Below are positions 61,526-63,155 of a DNA stretch of 63,155 nucleotides, in pieces. Positions within the stretch are counted from its first letter, which is position 1. Each line of letters begins with the position of its first letter. The notes beneath the pieces were generated by a model. It worked only from the letters and a program-made list of their open reading frames with translations. It did no database searches and had not been told where the DNA came from. The DNA is from Rikenella microfusus (GTDB lineage: Bacteria; Bacteroidota; Bacteroidia; Bacteroidales; VadinHA17), in NCBI GenBank assembly GCA_022736275.1, contig DZBJ01000002.1:90288-153442 (forward strand), in the 5' to 3' direction. A program made the position numbers and the translations under genes.

Positions 61526-62632
61526 ATGGAACCTTCTGAGGTATATTTCACCGATATGCACAGCACCCCATCGCTTAACCTGCTGAAAAAGATGGAGAGG
61601 CTTGTGCGGGCTGCCGGTTTTGACAAGATCGAATTCAACCGGAAGATGACTGCCCTGAAGGTCCATTTCGGCGAACCCGGCAACCTGGCATATTTGAGGC
61701 CAAACTTCGCCGCACGTATAGCGCGGATGGTCCGGGACAAAGGCGGTAAGCCCTATCTCACAGACTGCAACACCCTCTATTACGGTGAGCGTGCCAACGG
61801 TCCCGATCATCTCGAGACCGCCTTCACCAACGGATATAATCCCCTCAGCGCCGGCTGTCATGTGGTCATCGGCGACGGCATCAAGGGCACTGACTATCGT
61901 GAGATAGAGGTGAACCTCGAATATACGGGCAAGGCTATGATTGGCACTGCCATAGCCGATGCCGACATAATTATTTCGCTAAACCATTTCAAGGGGCATG
62001 AACAGACCGGATTCGGCGGAGCATTGAAGAATCTTGGCATGGGCTGCGCCTCTGTAGGCGGAAAGCTTTGTCTCCATTCAGGCAACCCCCCGGTCATATA
62101 TGAAAAGAACTGTACCGGCTGCAACATGTGCGTCATAAATTGCGCGCATGATGCCGTTCATCTTGGTGCGGACAGGAAGGCACACATTGACAATGACAAG
62201 TGCACTGGTTGCGGTCAGTGCGTAGCAGTGTGCCAGCATGACGCAGCCCGTGTGGTATGGGGCTCGGACGGTGACACCCTCAGCAGGAAGATAGCAGAGT
62301 ATACATATGCCGTTATCAGGGACAAGCCGTGCCTGCATGTCAACTTTATTATGGATGTCTCGCCCGACTGCGATTGCTGGGGGCACAATGACATTCCGCT
62401 GGTGGCTGACATAGGGATAGCTGCCTCGACCGACCCGGTAGCGCTGGACAAGGCCTGCGCCGATATGGTTACTGCCGTACCTGCGGCATGGCATTTGCGG
62501 GAGAAGGATAATGATCTCTGCGGGACCGACAAGTTCAGGCTGGCACACGGCAACACCGACTGGAACACTGCTCTCGGACATGCTGAGAAGATCGGGGCAG
62601 GATCGTTGTCTTATAAACTGATAAAGCTATGA
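61526..62632 (+). CDS. DUF362 protein with two [4Fe-4S] ferredoxin motifs
   Basis: A 368-residue protein in which a DUF362 domain (about 1-190; KVHFGEPGNLAYLRP, SLNHFKGHEQTGFGGALKNLGMG) is followed by a bacterial ferredoxin domain with two Cys sets, CTGCNMCVINC (about 193-203) and CTGCGQCVAVC (about 223-233), then a C-terminal DUF362-like region. The sequence predicts an electron-transfer protein; the substrate is unknown. The response regulator overlaps its stop by 4 bp. Confidence 0.85.
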   Translation: MEPSEVYFTDMHSTPSLNLLKKMERLVRAAGFDKIEFNRKMTALKVHFGEPGNLAYLRPNFAARIARMVRDKGGKPYLTDCNTLYYGERANGPDHLETAFTNGYNPLSAGCHVVIGDGIKGTDYREIEVNLEYTGKAMIGTAIADADIIISLNHFKGHEQTGFGGALKNLGMGCASVGGKLCLHSGNPPVIYEKNCTGCNMCVINCAHDAVHLGADRKAHIDNDKCTGCGQCVAVCQHDAARVVWGSDGDTLSRKIAEYTYAVIRDKPCLHVNFIMDVSPDCDCWGHNDIPLVADIGIAASTDPVALDKACADMVTAVPAAWHLREKDNDLCGTDKFRLAHGNTDWNTALGHAEKIGAGSLSYKLIKL

Positions 62633-63015
62633 AGGATCCATCATTACCGGAACGTATGTCGATATTGATCGTGGAAGACGACTCCCACAGCCAGCTATAT
62701 TTCACCAAACTGTTGTCGGGCATGTATGACACTGCAGTGGCTTCATCGGCCAGGGAGGCGTGGGAACTGCTGCATGAGAGGCATTTCAGCCTTGTGCTGA
62801 TGGATATATCTCTCAAGGGTGATGAGGATGGTCTCTCCCTAACCCGTCGTCTGCGTTCGGAGCCTGCTTATGAAAAGCTGCCTATTGTGGCTGTCACGGC
62901 CTATGCTTTTCCTGATGACAAGCGCAGGGCTCTTGAGGCCGGATGCACCGACTATCTTCCCAAACCGGTGAGCAGCAACGATTTACATCGTAAAATAGCA
63001 GAGCTGACGGTTTAA
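62629..63015 (+). CDS. Single-domain response regulator (CheY-like)
   Basis: A 128-residue receiver with no output domain. The acidic pair ED-D is at 16-18, phospho-acceptor Asp59 in LVLMDISLKGD, Thr in VAVTAYAF and Lys in LPKPVS. It overlaps the DUF362 gene through ATGA, so it is made with it. Its kinase and target are not in the window, and a role in the electron-transfer protein's regulation is only suggested by coupling. A tRNA-Pro follows. Confidence 0.9.
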   Translation: MKDPSLPERMSILIVEDDSHSQLYFTKLLSGMYDTAVASSAREAWELLHERHFSLVLMDISLKGDEDGLSLTRRLRSEPAYEKLPIVAVTAYAFPDDKRRALEAGCTDYLPKPVSSNDLHRKIAELTV

Positions 63016-63049
63016 ATGACAAAAAGTACTGTCAGGAAAAAAAAATTAT

Positions 63050-63077
63050 TACTTTTGCGAACCTGAATTCATTCAGG
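63050..63077 (+). promoter_or_regulatory. tRNA-Pro promoter -7 box and leader hairpin
   Basis: TACTTTTG (63050-63057) fits TAnnTTTG. Next to it CCTGAA-TTCA-TTCAGG (63062-63077) is a perfect 6-bp inverted repeat lying in the 5' leader of tRNA-Pro. Confidence 0.55.
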
Positions 63078-63081
63078 GCTA

Positions 63082-63155
63082 CGGGGTGTAGCGCAGTTGG
63101 TAGCGTACTACGTTCGGGACGTAGGGGCCGGAAGTTCGAGTCTTCTCACCCCGAC
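63082..63155 (+). tRNA. tRNA-Pro (CGG)
   Basis: Acceptor CGGGGTG pairs fully with CACCCCG, D arm GCGC/GCGT, anticodon arm CTACG-TTCGGGA-CGTAG (anticodon CGG), T arm GGAAG-TTCGAGT-CTTCT. A73 is 63154 and the window ends at the next C, so encoded CCA cannot be judged. Confidence 0.94.

Noticed and set aside
1..63155. CRISPR array, insertion sequences, prophage or toxin-antitoxin genes
   Set aside because: No spaced direct repeats, transposase, integrase or phage genes were recognised on either strand.

Overview
The window looks like a chromosomal segment of a Bacteroidota (probably Bacteroidales-like), anaerobic or microaerophilic bacterium. The evidence is a SusC/SusD outer-membrane pair, a type IX secretion protein (PorQ), lineage-typical small families (DUF5683, DUF4492, DUF5777), weak Shine-Dalgarno sequences and TAnnTTTG-type -7 promoter boxes. 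Base composition is near 50% GC. Most of the region is dense housekeeping DNA, with one accessory-looking respiratory block around 44.5-52.8 kb.

Layout. 0-8 kb: a RidA tail, grpE-dnaJ behind a sigma-54-like promoter, an ABC exporter pair, an NtrC-type regulator without a DNA-binding domain, and a family 2 glycoside hydrolase lipoprotein whose acid/base residue appears lost. 8-15 kb (minus): parA-parB-DUF5683-mltD followed by a fused SGNH/MBOAT O-acyltransferase. 15-17.5 kb: glutaminyl cyclase, HAD phosphatase, pssA. 17.5-21.7 kb: cydAB with DUF4492 and an AI-2E-type permease. 21.8-22.4 kb: hsp20 with three 32-bp-spaced repeats, a second sigma-54-like promoter and a strong Shine-Dalgarno. 22.5-27.9 kb (minus): rsfS-ftsH-DUF2007-cdsA-psd-flavodiiron protein. 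28-38 kb: birA, a SRPBCC protein, pyrE, NUDIX, coaD, lon, L31B, a GNAT-like protein, a class V aminotransferase and a flippase. 38.4-44.4 kb: tRNA-His, a hairpin-rich spacer and a susC-susD-lipoprotein operon.

44.5-52.8 kb is a cytochrome c electron-transfer block: a CcsB-CcsA fusion for heme attachment, a Crp/Fnr regulator, a triheme protein with a broken secretion signal, a monoheme cytochrome, and an operon of lipoprotein cytochrome, DUF5777 beta-barrel, heptaheme membrane cytochrome and di-heme cytochrome b. TTGAC/GTCAA-type palindromes lie in both regulatory gaps, suggesting one Fnr/Dnr-like circuit. 52.9-63.2 kb: acyl-CoA dehydrogenase with etfA-etfB, an EamA transporter, porQ, cmk-ispH, pfkA, a DUF362 ferredoxin protein overlapping a receiver protein, and tRNA-Pro.

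Three candidates for undescribed biology stand out: (1) a sigma-54-driven chaperone regulon (grpE-dnaJ and hsp20); (2) a one-polypeptide SGNH-MBOAT acyltransferase encoded beside a lytic transglycosylase; (3) a compact quinol-to-outer-membrane cytochrome conduit with its own regulator and heme ligation system. All functional statements rest on motif recognition by eye, without database searches.
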